Positions 1 through 12,165 of a stretch of DNA of 64,000 nt are shown piece after piece. Under the pieces are notes generated by a model, which worked only from the letters and a program-made list of their open reading frames with translations, was not told the DNA's origin and searched no databases. Within the stretch, counting starts at the first letter, position 1. Each line of letters opens with the position of its first letter. The stretch is from Marisa cornuarietis. Lineage: Eukaryota > Mollusca > Gastropoda > Architaenioglossa > Ampullariidae. Position numbers and translations under genes: made by a program. The stretch is from positions 3,348,001-3,412,000 of the forward strand of contig SMMW01000003.1 of assembly GCA_004794655.1 (NCBI GenBank), written 5' to 3'.

Positions 1-210
1 TAAGTGTAAAAAGTATTTAAACTATAAATCTGCAGAAATATAGACAAAGAACTACATCTCCCTTGAATACGAATATTTTCTACTGGTGTGCATAATTTGT
101 TTTTCTTGGTGTACACAAAGATCTCTCATCGGCCAGTAATTCCCTGATGGTATTGAGCAGGATATTTATTCGAGTTCTGTAACTTTAAGAAACACTTCGC
201 CAAGCAATCC

Positions 211-370
211 GGTCCGGTGGAGCAATGGTTAGCGCCAGTACAGCGAAGGTTGGCTGTCCAGGGTTCAGCTCTCATCTTGGGCACGTTGGTCTTTCTCTGC
301 ATGTTGCATTTGTTTACGGGGCTGTCTGCCTTGCCGTGATATAGCCTTAGTTGCTGGCTCGGCGTACAAC
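211..370 (+). repeat. tRNA-derived SINE-like repeat, copy 1
   Basis: The head looks like a tRNA: GGTGGAGCAATGGTTAGCGC resembles an A box, and GGGTTCAGCTCTC a B box about 40 bases on. The same unit recurs at 63198-63357 (same strand, inside the duplication) and, inverted and more diverged, at about 57218-57360. Confidence 0.6.
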
Positions 371-519
371 ACCAATACACCCCCCTCCCCGACTTCCAAC
401 CAATTCAACAGCTTTGGTTGGATAAGAGAGGATGACCTGATTCTTGTAATCTGCAAATTGCACATTAAGGCCTCAGAGATTTTCAAATTTTTCCTTCCAA
501 AAGATATAATCCTGCTTAC

Positions 520-646
520 TGTTTGACCGAGATGACCCCTACATAGGAGCCGTTCCTTGTCACAGTCGCGATTGAGAAGTCCTGGGTATCCTTCAGGCTG
601 TAGGTGATAATGGCATTGGTACCCGAGTCTCGATCGGTGGCCTTTA
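520..646 (-). CDS. CadN: Copy A exon 7: cadherin repeat core
   Basis: 127 bases; acceptor TCTTACAG, donor GTAAGC. It encodes KATDRDSGTNAIITYSLKD, the calcium-binding DxDxGxN motif and following strand. It is nearly identical to 63507-63633; the visible differences include A/V in FSI(A/V)TV and I/V in GV(I/V)SV. The exon ends with CA, awaiting G of exon 8, which is outside the window. Confidence 0.88.
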
Positions 647-970
647 CTGTAAGATACCAATGTCGGTTATAGGTCACTACAGGCACAGGTTAAGGTTCTG
701 TAGAACTCTTGATGAATGCTAGAGTACAAAGTTCTTGAAAAACAGGATAAACATTTCCGATACTGCCATTTTACATGTCGTGTTAGTCATTCAAGACTTG
801 CCACAAACTAACATGGTCGTCCCTACGCGCACAGAGAGAGAGGATACAAAAAGGGAGAGAAAAGAGAAAGATCAAGAGGAAGAAATATCGAGAGAGCTAT
901 CGGAAACCCTACACTGTCAGAACAACCCCAGCTTCACTAAAACATTAATGACATATGGGTACTCTCATAC

Positions 971-1079
971 CTTCCAGTATAGAAGTGCCTACAACTGTGT
1001 CCTCCCGCACTCTGGTCAAATATCGAGACTTTTCAAACTCAGGGCTGTTGTCATTCATATCTTGAAGCCTGATCAACAT
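971..1079 (-). CDS. CadN: Copy A exon 6: DxNDN linker and start of next cadherin repeat
   Basis: 109 bases; acceptor GATATAG, donor GTATGA. It encodes the textbook linker LQDMNDNSPEFEKSRY and the repeat start VREDTVVGTSIL. It contributes the first base of a Val codon completed by exon 7. The matching copy-B exon would lie just past the right edge. Confidence 0.88.
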
Positions 1080-1941
1080 CTATATCAGACAAGAGGAGTA
1101 AAATAAAACTCGTGTTCACGGAGATATTCAAGCTAAAGTTCTAGTGAAAGGCAATGATACATCTCTTGTCAAACGGATTCAAAGATTGTCTATCATCATT
1201 TGCCCAAATCTGTCAAGTTTAATGCATGGTGCAAAGATCAACCTATAGTTGAAGGGAGCAGTTTGTTATGTAAGACTTCAATAACTGAAACTGCATGGTG
1301 GGACAGACAATATAAACAGAGTGCCCCTTACCCTTTTATATTTTATGTATTAAAGAAAATACCAAAAATACCTAACCTTTTACAAAAGTCCAACTGGACT
1401 CACAGACAGACATAATGAGTTAAATAAAAGTGTGTAAACACCCAAGCATTTGGTTGGTATGTGAGCATACAAATTAAGAAACGATAGTCACAGATTATTA
1501 GCGATAACTACAGGTAGTAAGAGACACTCTTTCCTGTGGCACTTGTCAAATCATCTAGTAAAATAATAGTGAGTCTTGTCGAAGGGGTAGAATATAACAA
1601 TACATCTGACAACAATATAACTTTTAACAAATGAAATTATGTCTTCAGAAAAAGCTTCCCTACTCTATAAACATTTGAAAATATACTAAAGAGAGCTGGA
1701 AGATCAAATGATAGCTCTAGCAGTCTAGCTGTGCCACTGGCTCGAGCAAGAGAGGTAGATACATATTCCAAAACGTCATAAATCTGACTTGAGCCTAACC
1801 ATGTGGGTGTTTACATTTCGTATATCGTAAATAGAAATCGTCACTTGCTCAGAATATCTTTGAAGAAACTGAATTGAAACTAAGGAACGCATTTTTGTGT
1901 CCGGTCGGATTATGTAAAGCAAAAGCAGTCGAGATACTTAC

Positions 1942-2037
1942 TGTAGTCGTGCTGGTCAGAGAGGTAGTCCCCACCACTTGCACAGCCTTGACAATCAGCT
2001 GTACTTGCGAAGACGGGGCTGTTTCGTAGTCTATCGT
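1942..2037 (-). CDS. CadN: Copy A exon 5: cadherin repeat end (DYET strand)
   Basis: 96 bases, phase 0 at both ends; acceptor TTTTTGCAG, donor GTAAGT. It encodes TIDYETAPSSQVQLIVKAVQ; DYE(T) is the conserved strand of a cadherin repeat. It joins exon 6, which supplies the DMNDNSP linker. Confidence 0.85.
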
Positions 2038-2447
2038 CTGCAAAAACACACAAAAGAGCAGTGTTTATAACTATAAAAAATAATACGGATAGCTAATACA
2101 CAAAGAAAACTCAAAATAAATAATAAATGCAATCAACAAACGATATTGAAAAGATAAACAGATCAGACAACCATACAATTAACATCATACATAAAACTAA
2201 TTTTATTGGCATATTATATATGAAAACATATCAACATTACTTTCAGGAGAAAAGTACAATTTATTCGTTTAAATCTGCCTTACAATAACAACTACCTGTC
2301 ATGGGAACATCTGAAGAAACATTTATATATATATATATAGAGAGAGAGAGATAAGGTGTCAAAATGAATTAGGTTAGAGTCAGGCTAACGTTTCTGCTTT
2401 TACAGCACACGGGTACACATAACATGGATATAGCAATGAACTCTTAC

Positions 2448-2598
2448 GTGGAGGTTTTTGACGATTGCATCGTTGTCAACCATGAAGTCGGAGGAGGGTT
2501 GGCCGTTGGAGTCGACCAAGCTGTAGGTAACTGGTGACTGCTGGAACGGTTTGGTCTCTATTTTAAGCGGTATACTTCCGTCCGGTTGGGTGTATACC
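2448..2598 (-). CDS. CadN: Copy A exon 4: cadherin repeat segment
   Basis: 151 bases; acceptor CTCAACAG, donor GTAAGA. The frame is fixed by the split Met codon from exon 3. It reads VYTQPDGSIPLKI through SPVTYSLVDSNG, the mid-part of a cadherin repeat, and ends in phase 0. No long uninterrupted reading frame marks this exon; it was found by splice phase and continuity. Confidence 0.8.
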
Positions 2599-3182
2599 CT
2601 GTTGAGGAGAGATAGGAATCTTTATTTACTCTAACGACTGATGAGTTGGTTTTGTGGTGTCTGTATTTTCGTCTTTGTTGAGTTGTGATCTCTCTCTCTC
2701 TCCTTCACTTCCTTCCAACCTTAAAGAATAGCGCAAATACATTTGTGTGCCTTTTATTTCCGAGAAGTTTCTAGTCTTCATTATGTAGGCGGTGCTTAGA
2801 CAATACCCGCCACCACGCTCATCATCATCTTCATGACAAACATATTTTCCTTAACGGGAAAGTTCAAAACGTAAACAAAACGTGTGCCTACAAGCACCGT
2901 ACACCTCACGATATTATACATAATATATTCGTTGAGGGACGGGAAACAAATGCAACTTTACAAGTGATCACAGAGGCTTTCGTTGGTGCGCCGAAGATAC
3001 GGCTGGATGGTTCGGCACTCGCTGGAGTTTTAATAGGAGATGATTACGGCCTAGTCATTTCCTTGTATGCCGCAAAATCCTGACTCAATATCTGCCCCAC
3101 TATCTCTGCGTGTGTGTTGAGAATTTGAAGAGAGACGAAGTAGAGACAAAGAAGAAAGGAAGGTAAGAAGTGTTTCCCCTAC

Positions 3183-3447
3183 ATTTGCAGCGGTTGGTTG
3201 TTTTCTTGTGCGTAGCCCTCGTAAAGGAGCTCCATGAACTGCGGGGGGCGAAATCCTACCAGCACGCTGACCGTCGTGGATGTGGGGCTGGACGAGACGT
3301 CATTGACATCCTTAGCTGTGACGCTGATGATTATCTCTTGACCCTGCGGGAACTGGCCGCTGCCCACAGTGCGAATCTCACAGGACCGAGCTCCACTAGT
3401 GGTAACCTCGTTTAGACTGAAGCGACTTTGGAGGTTGCTCGGGGTCA
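3183..3447 (-). CDS. CadN: Copy A exon 3: cadherin repeat segment
   Basis: 265 bases; acceptor TGTCCAG, donor GTAGGG (weaker than its neighbours). The split codon with exon 2 reads Val and continues into the repeat core (QEIIISVTAKDVNDVSSS), with a degenerate linker NDV instead of NDN. The last two bases AT pair with G of exon 4 to give Met. Confidence 0.82.
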
Positions 3448-3679
3448 CTGGACAAATAATAATCATCATTAACTTTATTCAGATTTCAAAGTTTAATTTT
3501 AAGCCAAGCTTAATTTAAAATATAATATTACAGGACCATGTGATAGCTTGAATGTATAAAGTAAATAACAGTTTGGTACAGGAGCACAAATCCATTCATT
3601 CATAAGTAAGCCATACACGCACAACAACCAAAGACAAGTACTCATCACACCTGTATGACAAAGATCAAATTAATAAGGA

Positions 3680-4785
3680 TTCCTTTGACATCAGGTGTAT
3701 TGTCCTTCCGCAAAAACTCTTTGATAATAAGCTCCCAGCGTTTTGTCTCTCCCATTCAGTCTGCGTTTTGAATCCTGACTTCCTCTTGCACTGACCCCAA
3801 AGTAAGCGTCAACGATCGCCTTTCCCACATTTTGTTGTTCAGCACAGGCACACCACAAGGTTGCATTCTTTTCCCATGCCTATTCCTTTTTCACCAACGA
3901 TTGTGTCCCAGCTCACAGATCCATTCGAGAAGCCGTTGAGCAGGTCAACCACTTCAGGTTTCAATTATCTCAATTATAAATGATATCAATTGGGGAAGCA
4001 ATGTAATGTCGATTATCAATCAGGCCTGACAATCCCTTTACTTCCTGTGCCAGCTGAAAAAAACTGGCCTAAGAAGGGACATTCTGGTCCTGTTTTAACG
4101 GGAGATGATCGAGAGCGTACTGACATTCTCAGTCATCATCTGGTATGGCTTCACCACGCAGAAGTCCTACTCGACCGGGTGGTGCTAGCAGAACTATTGG
4201 CAGTAACCTACCCCCTGTAGGCACAATCTGCACACAGCCCAGTCTGTGCAGGACGCACAAGATTGTTTGCTCACGCATCCCACGTGGCCAATGGCCTGTT
4301 CTGTCTCATGCCCTCTGGACATATAGACACGTCCGGGCCAGAACTTCCGAAGCAAAAGCAGTAACCTATCTGAACTTCACTGAGCCTCGTATAAGGACAA
4401 ATAAAAGCTCATCGTGTCTTCTCGTAGTCTGTTGGGGCCATGCATAGTGCTAGTGTGCGAGCGAGCACCCATATGTGCCTTCTTGCACATGTTTTGGTAT
4501 CAATGGTGACTGAAATGAAATGTGTGGGTAGAGTATAGTGTAGTGTACAGTGTATGTGAAAAACGTGAGTGAGAAAGGGAGAGAGAAAGTGAATGAGGAA
4601 GGGAGAGAGAGAGTGAGCGAGGGAGAGAGTGTCTGTGTATTTGCTTGTGCATGTGGAAAAAATAATCGTTTGAATGTATAACTAACAGTGCCTGCAAATG
4701 TGTGTGAGTGTGATTGGTATTTGTCGAGTAAGTGGTTGCCATCATCAAGTCAAATTCCTAGTATGATATCACTTGGCAATAAGCG
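3680..4785 (+). mobile_element. Decayed LINE (reverse-transcriptase 3' part), same family as 41288-43330
   Basis: Patches match the better copy at 41.3-43.3 kb: CACCAACGATTGTGTC with GGATCCATTCG-like sequence near 3900, CTGGTATGGC near 4140, CGACCGGGTGGT, and the 3' end with ATCAAGTCAA and CACTTGGCAA near 4745-4780. Large internal deletions and stops remove any coding ability. It lies in the intron between copy-A exons 3 and 2. An (AG)n run follows its 3' end. Confidence 0.75.
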
Positions 4786-4860
4786 AATTCAGAGAGAGAG
4801 AGAGAGAGAGACTAACCCCCCCCCACCTCTAACTATGTACACATAAAGATAACTGCATTT

Positions 4861-4990
4861 GCGCAGTTGCCGAGTGGTTAGACCACTGGCGTCCGAACCC
4901 CAATGCACTCCAATTTGATACCACACTCGTGTGACGAAGTGAATTTTACAAACTCGACTCAACTCCCAGGAATGGGTACTTGACTCCATA
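4861..4990 (+). repeat. tRNA-like SINE head
   Basis: GTTGCCGAGTGGTTAGACC resembles the A-box region of a Ser/Leu tRNA, but no B box or closing acceptor stem follows. It is therefore a SINE-like fragment, not a tRNA gene. The downstream boundary is a guess. Confidence 0.4.
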
Positions 4991-5293
4991 AAGGATTGCA
5001 AAACAAAACAACAAGAGGGAGAGGAGAAAGGCACCGCCTTCAAAAAAAAACTGACCGCGAATTTGGCCTCTAACACCTTAACCCTATCCCACCCCAACGA
5101 AATAAATAGAAAAACGTTAGTGGATGGCATTAACCTTTTCCCTTTTTATTTACGTAACAGATGAGATGCAATAATCATACTGTATGTACGTGCTTTGTTG
5201 AGTGTACAGTGTAAATAATAAACTATGCACACGTGACAATTCTTAATGTGCACGTTTTATTTAAAAAAAAACATTTCTTGCCAAAATGTCAGT

Positions 5294-5295
<2 letters not shown>

Positions 5296-5345
<50 letters not shown>
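5296..5345. repeat. (GT)n microsatellite beside copy-A exon 2 donor
   Basis: Uninterrupted GT dinucleotide run, read as (CA)n on the coding strand, starting about 30 bases after the exon 2 donor. Confidence 0.95.
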
Positions 5346-5346
<1 letters not shown>

Positions 5347-5375
5347 CTTGTGTGCTTGCGTGCACGTGTTCTCAC

Positions 5376-5558
5376 CTGAAGAGAGGCTGTACCCAACAGA
5401 AGCTCCAGCATCAGGGTCCTGGGCCAGGAGTGAGATGATCAGAGTTTCCTGGGCAGCGGTGGTCGTAAGGGTGGCCAGGTATGGCTGGGGTTTGGTGATG
5501 AAGACCGCCGGTTCGTTGACATCCGTGACGTTGATTCGGGCCCGGATGACGTAAACAT
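5376..5558 (-). CDS. CadN: Copy A exon 2: cadherin linker plus start of next repeat
   Basis: 183 bases between acceptor GGGCAG and donor GTGAGA. The split Asp codon with exon 1 restores the repeat end RARINVTDVNEPAVF, a cadherin linker variant with NEP in place of NDN. It then starts the next repeat, with AQDPDAG as its calcium motif. A long CA repeat (minus strand) lies about 30 bases past the donor. Confidence 0.85.
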
Positions 5559-7127
5559 CTGCCCGGAGAAAACGTTTAGACATGAAGTGTCACATACGTC
5601 ACATGAAGCTGAACGTGACCAGTTCAGATTACTAGCATAAGAGCACTCGACAATGAATCTCTCTCTCTCTCTCAAACACACACACACACACACCCGACCA
5701 TCACCTTGGCTTCCGGGAGTGAGGGCAAAACTGAGTGGAAGCAATAGGCCCGGACGTGTATCGGGTGGATTGCTGTCTGTCTGCCGAGACCAACGCTGAG
5801 CCTCTTGCGAAGTTCTCCGCTGTTAGTCTCGGCGACCCTTAACAAGGAATGTGACTAAACCGGAAGCTATTTCGTAACCAGCCTCGTTCTATGACTTCAC
5901 TGGAAAAAATCGTCTGCAAGCAGTCCAGTAATACAAGTCCGTGAATAGACGCTACAGCGGATAATAACGCGAAATGCTGAACAAACTTTGCAGTTATGGA
6001 ACATGTAAGAGCGAATCCAAGCATAAGGATCGAGATCACATGCAAGGGGTAGATTTTATACAATTTCTTCAACCGAAAGTTAATTTTTAAGTGTAAAAAA
6101 TGGTTTAAAGCATGTGGCCGACCAAGTACGGGAGATGATGCATTCACTATCGAAATGGTCAATAGATTTACATTTACATGTACAAAACATTTCGTTTGTG
6201 CAAAAGGACCCTACACCATCTTTAGCATCGAACATAAAATCATTTGCACACAAAAAACGTAGAAAAGCGAGTTTGCTTTAACGAAGAGAAAGAAGAGGAG
6301 CTCCATTCCTTCTTCGTTAACTGAACAAAGTAGTAAGTGAAAAGTCTTTTATAGTGTTTTATCATTATATATTTATTATAATTTTGTTTTTTTAACTTAA
6401 GGAATTTTTTTATTTAATCCACATCGAATTCAGACTATATTATTAGTGTTATGCCAGTATTAATAAGCAACTTCACATCTTCTTAAAACCAGGTCCAGTC
6501 ACAAGAAAGGGAAATACTAAGTAAAATTCTATTTAACAAAATATGGTTTTTACGGCAGATGATATAGATATTTTATCAGATGTACAAGAAACTTTGTCAA
6601 CAAGCTTTGGCTTTTGAGCATTATTTGCTTAAGGCTGTACTATGAATTTTTTTTTAACTGAAGTAAAAGTAAGAATTGGATAAATCTTGAACTTGTAATA
6701 CTACATAGCATCCTTATAGGAACAGTTTTTAAAATCATACATGTCATAGGACATATTTGTTTACCAGCATGTATAATGGTGTTGTGAAAAAACAAAATGA
6801 ACGTCACCATATCTCCACAATATAAAAAATGTTTAACTACTTAACATACCAAAATATGCATCCATTGTAAACTTATTGTCTTTGAAGATTGTAGAAATGT
6901 GATTGTTTGTGCATGCATTTTATTCCCCATTAAAAATAATAGAGATGATTGTTGTTGTGTCAACAGTCAGTGCCACAGCACAAGCAGAAAGAAAATCCAA
7001 ATACTACCTGTGGAATAACTTATTTTGACTGCATCATGGAATGGATTTGGATGTCTTAACAGATTTGATGGGCATTTTGAGGACTTCAGTAAGCAGAATC
7101 ATCACTTCTTGGATACATTTGTTAAGC

Positions 7128-7480
7128 CCTGAGCTATCTTTCCTTGTTACATGGCCAACAAGGGTGCAAATAAAGTCTTAAATGCCAAAAGCTTTTCATT
7201 TTTCCCTAATACAAGTTATTAAAAAATGTATAGAATTTCAGCCACAAAGGCCTTCTTTGCCATCAGATCAAAGAAAAACTTACTCCTCATATAGACATAG
7301 GTATACAGGTAAATGTCTACTTGGCATCACTCCTCGAGGTACATTTTCAGACAGAAAGATTGTGGAAAGACCTGGTTTCTTATATCTATTGGAAAAGGTG
7401 ATGATGTTATGGCTGATAGAGGATTTCCTAACGTGGTTACAAGGTTACAGGTAGTTTATTAAAGCAATATTCTGGCTACA
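7128..7480 (+). pseudogene. DDE transposase relic (DDE_4 / Harbinger- or ISL2EU-like)
   Basis: The translation MPKAFHFSLIQ...QRPSLPSDQRKTYSSYRH...GITPRGTFSDRKIVERPGFL follows the core of DDE_4-type transposases (a QRPS-type segment, TYSSYK/RH, KxLxGI, SDRKIVE). A one-base shift near 7395 is needed to recover the motif GDDVMADRGF, so the frame is broken. Only this middle section is recognisable. It lies in intron 1 of copy A. Family assignment is from memory of the motif pattern; the ISL2EU label is inference. Confidence 0.6.
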
Positions 7481-7960
7481 GAAAATTTCAACAAAATGTC
7501 ACCACCACTAAACAAAGAACAGGGTATCAATATCATGAATCATATAAAAGTGGCAAAGTTTTCCAGTAACATGTGCCACTGTATCAAAATGTGTATATGG
7601 TCCATTATAGCTTGTTATATAAATTATTGATTTTCTAAGCTTGATTCATATGCAATTTGTAGGTAAGTTAAAACGGGGTTCAAAAATGTCCGAGTGGTTG
7701 CATTTGACATTTGTGTTGATTTTTTAAAATCAGTTTTATTAAAATTAAAAAGTTGCAGTATGTCCTTTCAATAAAGAACAAAACAGATAACATAGGCTGA
7801 CATTGCAGTAATCTTTCTACAAGAAAAGTGCACACACGAAGCGACTGCTATAGCATTTACAAGAAACGACTAAAAATGGCATGCCAAATAAAGAGTTAGT
7901 ATATACTAATTTATTAATACTTTGTTGCAATTAAAGATATTTCATCACGCTTGACAGATC

Positions 7961-8464
7961 TCACAGATATTGCTTTTCACAACCCATTAAGGAGGACCAT
8001 TCATCAGTCACAGACTTTACATTCATATCTTCTATGGCATATAAAACTGCACCTATATGTCTGCATGCTAGATCAGCTCTGTCATGGAAACATACACATT
8101 TGTTAAAAATTCCATCAAAGCAACAAATAAGAAAACCATAATGCAGCCATTCCCATAGGTTTTCTTGTGATGTGCTCAAAGGTAAAGTTATGTTACCATG
8201 AATGACTCTTATGTAAACTAATTTTACAACCATTAAATATAAAGTTTTAATAGCAACGCAAATGTTCCGACGGCTAAAATAATTCTTTCTTTTTTCATTT
8301 TTTAATATCAATCTTGTATGTAAAAGCTTACCCTCCTGGTCACTGGCAGAAATTAAGCTTGTAGTATATCTCCGCCTTAACTGATAATAATCCACATTTT
8401 GTATGTGGCCTTTTTCATATACGTATGCCTCTCTGTCGGTAGCACTTCTGCATATAAACAACAA
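7961..8464 (-). pseudogene. SWIM-type zinc-finger fragment, possible YqaJ/ISL2EU partner ORF
   Basis: A 167-residue open frame whose end carries CVCFHDRADLACRHIGAVLY, fitting the SWIM pattern CxC...CxH followed by a hydrophobic helix. In animal genomes such fingers often precede YqaJ-type recombinase domains in ISL2EU-like DNA transposons. It is convergent with the transposase relic about 480 bases away, which suits one element. No YqaJ domain was recognised, and the frame looks partial. It could be an old host-gene fragment. Confidence 0.4.
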
Positions 8465-8469
8465 TATTT

Positions 8470-10333
8470 CTCCAGTAGTTTACACTTACTCTTAACATTT
8501 GTATTTCTTTCAATTTGCTTCGTAACTCAATCACCCTGGGTGTCAGACTCGGCTGATTAATGCAATGTTTAAGCACATTTGGACAATTTCGCCAAAGTTT
8601 CTTTTCTTTGATGATTGGTGGTGATTCAACGCTTCTGTAGATACTCTTTCAGAGCTACAACATTAAGATTTTCAAAACTTTGCTGCTAAATTTGATAGGA
8701 GCGCTATGAAATGCCATGTTGTTTTGCCCACGCCAGGAAAACGCTACTCCGCAAAAGCCAAGAACGATAAACCGCGGAAACAGGTCCATTCCCGTCAACT
8801 ACTTTAAACTTAATTAGTAGCTAAAAGGTCTGGAGCTTGTGCACTAGTCACAACGACACAAATGGAAAGACGACGTGGTAAATGTTGTGGCTTCCATCCC
8901 AAGGGGAGTCCAGCGAGACACCGCGGTGTTTTCGATTACCTCATATCTCAGCGCACGCACATTGTTTTCTCTCCTCCTGCCTAGGTTTTCAAAGCGGGAC
9001 TGTTCTCGGGAACGGAGGGGGTTATTGTTGCAGAGCTATCGAGGACACAACCCAATTTTGCAAGCTATGGGGCAAGGGATATATATCGATAAAAAAAAAA
9101 CAAAAAAAACCTTACAGTTGTCTTTCTCCGAAATCTTTTCGTTGCGGGAGAAATAAATTTGCTGAAAATTCTTAATCGATCTTACAGTAATGTGGCATCT
9201 TTTACCAGTAGCATGTGTCCTAGGACGAAAGTCCCGCACATAATAAGCACGTGATGTTTCGTGTTCTATTATTAAGGTCACCCTCCCCTTCCCTCCAGCC
9301 TTATATGTCAACGGTATTAATGTACCTATTATTGAGCACATTTACAAGTATTCGCAGCTTCTGCTGTATTTTTAAAATCTGTGGCACACATGAACGAAAA
9401 CAACTACGCCGATGACAATAGTTGACAAACGTTGACCGTGCACACTCAAAATACATGCTTTGAGCGAGGGTGTCAATGTGAAAGAATGTAAGATTCTGTC
9501 ATATAAATATCCCAATGTTGGTGCTTTTCTTACTTTTGGATGTTCAAAAGGGCGATCGGGAAGCGAGAACACTGCTGCATACTAAACTGGACACATTAAC
9601 CGGGCGCAGGAACATGGGCTGGTTAACCCTACGCACTCTAGCCCGCGAACTCCATGGTCCCGCTAGCAGTGAAGTCAATGAAACGGAATATACAAGGTTA
9701 AGGATTATGTTTATGCTATCGCCAGTCAAGACAAACTTATCAGATGCCGCCAGCCTCGTGACAGCCAAGTAAGCCACTCCTTAAGACGGCACGCTAAGCA
9801 AAGCCGTTATGACCGTTATGGCCCACGATGGTGACATCACATCACACAAAATTCCTTCGTTTGCCCGGCGGCTGTCAAAATTCAAAGTACACGATCAGAA
9901 GCAATCCCCCCCCTAGTCACGTCATGATGGTGTGAGTGGCGGGCCTTGTTAACTGCCCCGTCTATCCGTGTGCTTCCCGCAACGACCGTACCAGTCAAGG
10001 GACCAATGAATGAAAAGAATCGTACGATCTATTACGGATGCTTTTATATGAGTTCAATTTTGGTTTTCTGCTTATTAGAGTAGAAGTTCTATCTTTATCA
10101 CTTTCATTTTACGTATATCTAAGAGTCTTCTAATCACTGCAACGAAGTACTATGGAGCAGGCAGTGGTAGCTGGCAGTTGGCCTGTTTGTAGACTTCTAT
10201 AGTTCTAAGGAAACACTTTTTTGACAAAAGCTTGATACCCATTAAAAATTTTCTAGTGAACTATTACCATCTCTAATCATCATCCCTTTCTTCATAACTG
10301 TCCATATATGCTGTATCTGATGAAAACTGAGGC

Positions 10334-10385
<52 letters not shown>

Positions 10386-12165
10386 CAGTTCAGTGCGAGG
10401 ACATGTTACACATTAACGTGAAATTGAATCCTGTTCTGTTTCAAAGAACTACTAAATGTTACCTATACAAGCTCTCCCGGTCGGTCATTCATCTCCTCTG
10501 AACCTGCTAGATCAAATATCCTTACTTCCGCATTCCTAAGGCATGAGTAAGAAATCAGAGAAAAGGGTGGGGTTTAAGAAAACCAGTATGGTTGTCTTAT
10601 TGTGAATTCATCGATGACTCTCCCTTTGAAGCCAACAAAAGAAATTATAGCTACAGCTTCTACTACGTATAACATTTTACTAAATTTATTTAAATGCCTT
10701 GACAATTCTCACTGTGTGCGCCTGCGGTGGTGAAGATATAATTTCCCTATATATATATATATAACTCATACTAGCCTGCAAGAGTTAAAACTGGTGTGTC
10801 ATCGCGACTCTGTTACACAGTTTGTCAGTTTAAAGGCAAAGGAAAAATGACCCGGATGTTTTCTTATTCCCGACATTTTATTTTCATAGCTTGTGGCTGA
10901 CATCACTAAGGCTGACGCGGAGTGAGTGACGATTGGTGTTTTTTGTTTTCCTCGGGTACATCTGAGGGGAGATTCCTTGTCGTTCGAGATCGGCGTGCCC
11001 ATTTTGAAATCTTTTGAGTTTCGCTCAAGCTTCAGTTCTATTGTGTGTTTGTGTGTGCGCGCCCGTTATTGTTTCTATTATGAATATATAATTGCATGTA
11101 CCGATGTACATGAGTACCCAGGTGCTTGTGTAAGCTTAATGCAATTGTACTGAGTTCACAAATGTTTTATTTATACTTCTCAAAATTGAGAACGTCGATG
11201 GATGCATGCGTGCGTGCGTGTGTTTCACGTAAGTGAATAAAATGCATCTGAAAGAACAGAGATTGCGTGCACACTCTGAATCAGGGAGACGTGCTGCAGG
11301 TCACCATCAAAACAGAAAACAATATCTGGATCAAAAGACATTTTTAAAAATCTCCGTTTTGTTGCAATAGAAACAGCAAGATCCAGTGCAGTGGAAACCA
11401 CTTTACGTGCAAACCTCAACACGCCAGTAGTTTTATGTTGTCTGTTCTTCCCTAGAGATGATTAACCACCCTCCACCTTTCCTTCCAAATATAACTAGTA
11501 ATCCACTCTTGCTCAATGTATTCTAGTTCTCGTTCATTAACATTTTTGATTCATGACAATGAATCACTTGCTAGTATGCCACGAGGTTTACCACAACCAG
11601 ACAACACATCAAGTCTGAAGGAAGTCATGCGTGAAATCCCAGCTTACATACCAGGAGTGTGACATAACCATCCTTGAGGTGAGTCAAAATCATAAACTGA
11701 CACGCGATGACAACTCCAGATTCAACACCAGGCTGAAGTGTTTTCTCAGTTCGAAAAAAAAAGTTTTATATGAATAAGTCAAAGTTCTGCCAATGCTTGT
11801 ACAACGATAATGGTGAAAGGAGGAAAAAGTGTTGGGACGACACATGACACCTAATTTTTTCTGAAACATTTTCGTCTTGTTTGACATAATCACCGCCATT
11901 TTATCATTTATATCGTTAAATGCAACAGTTGCTATGTGATGTCATGCCAAAAATGTGAAAGGAATGGATCACTATGCTTATGATATATATAGGTATATTT
12001 AGCACAAATACTCACTAGTGTTTCCCTCGTACAGACGCACCCACCCACTCTCGCACAAGCAAGCACACACGCACACCCGAGAGTGTCAATATCTTACAAC
12101 TACTGTTTTCACCACACCCACCCCCTCCCCCGACTAAAGCTAAGCCATTGCTACATTTGACTTAC
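8470..12165. other. Rest of copy-A intron 1, no gene recognised
   Basis: Intronic sequence upstream of exon 2. It contains a long TTGA tetranucleotide run at 10334-10386. The short open frames here have no recognisable domain, signal or splice continuity with the cadherin exons. Confidence 0.6.
10334..10386. repeat. (TTGA)n microsatellite
   Basis: About thirteen tandem copies of a tetranucleotide, directly visible. Confidence 0.95.

Larger units (their letters stand above)
1..960. repeat. Left copy of a ~63-kb tandem duplication
   Basis: This stretch aligns almost base for base with 62983-64000, including intron sequence, a SINE-like repeat and exon 7. Differences are scattered substitutions, a small indel near base 105, and a long (CG)n(CA)n tract present only in the right copy. 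Confidence 0.92.

Noticed and set aside
4861..4940. tRNA gene
   Set aside because: A-box-like sequence without B box or acceptor-stem pairing; called a SINE fragment.
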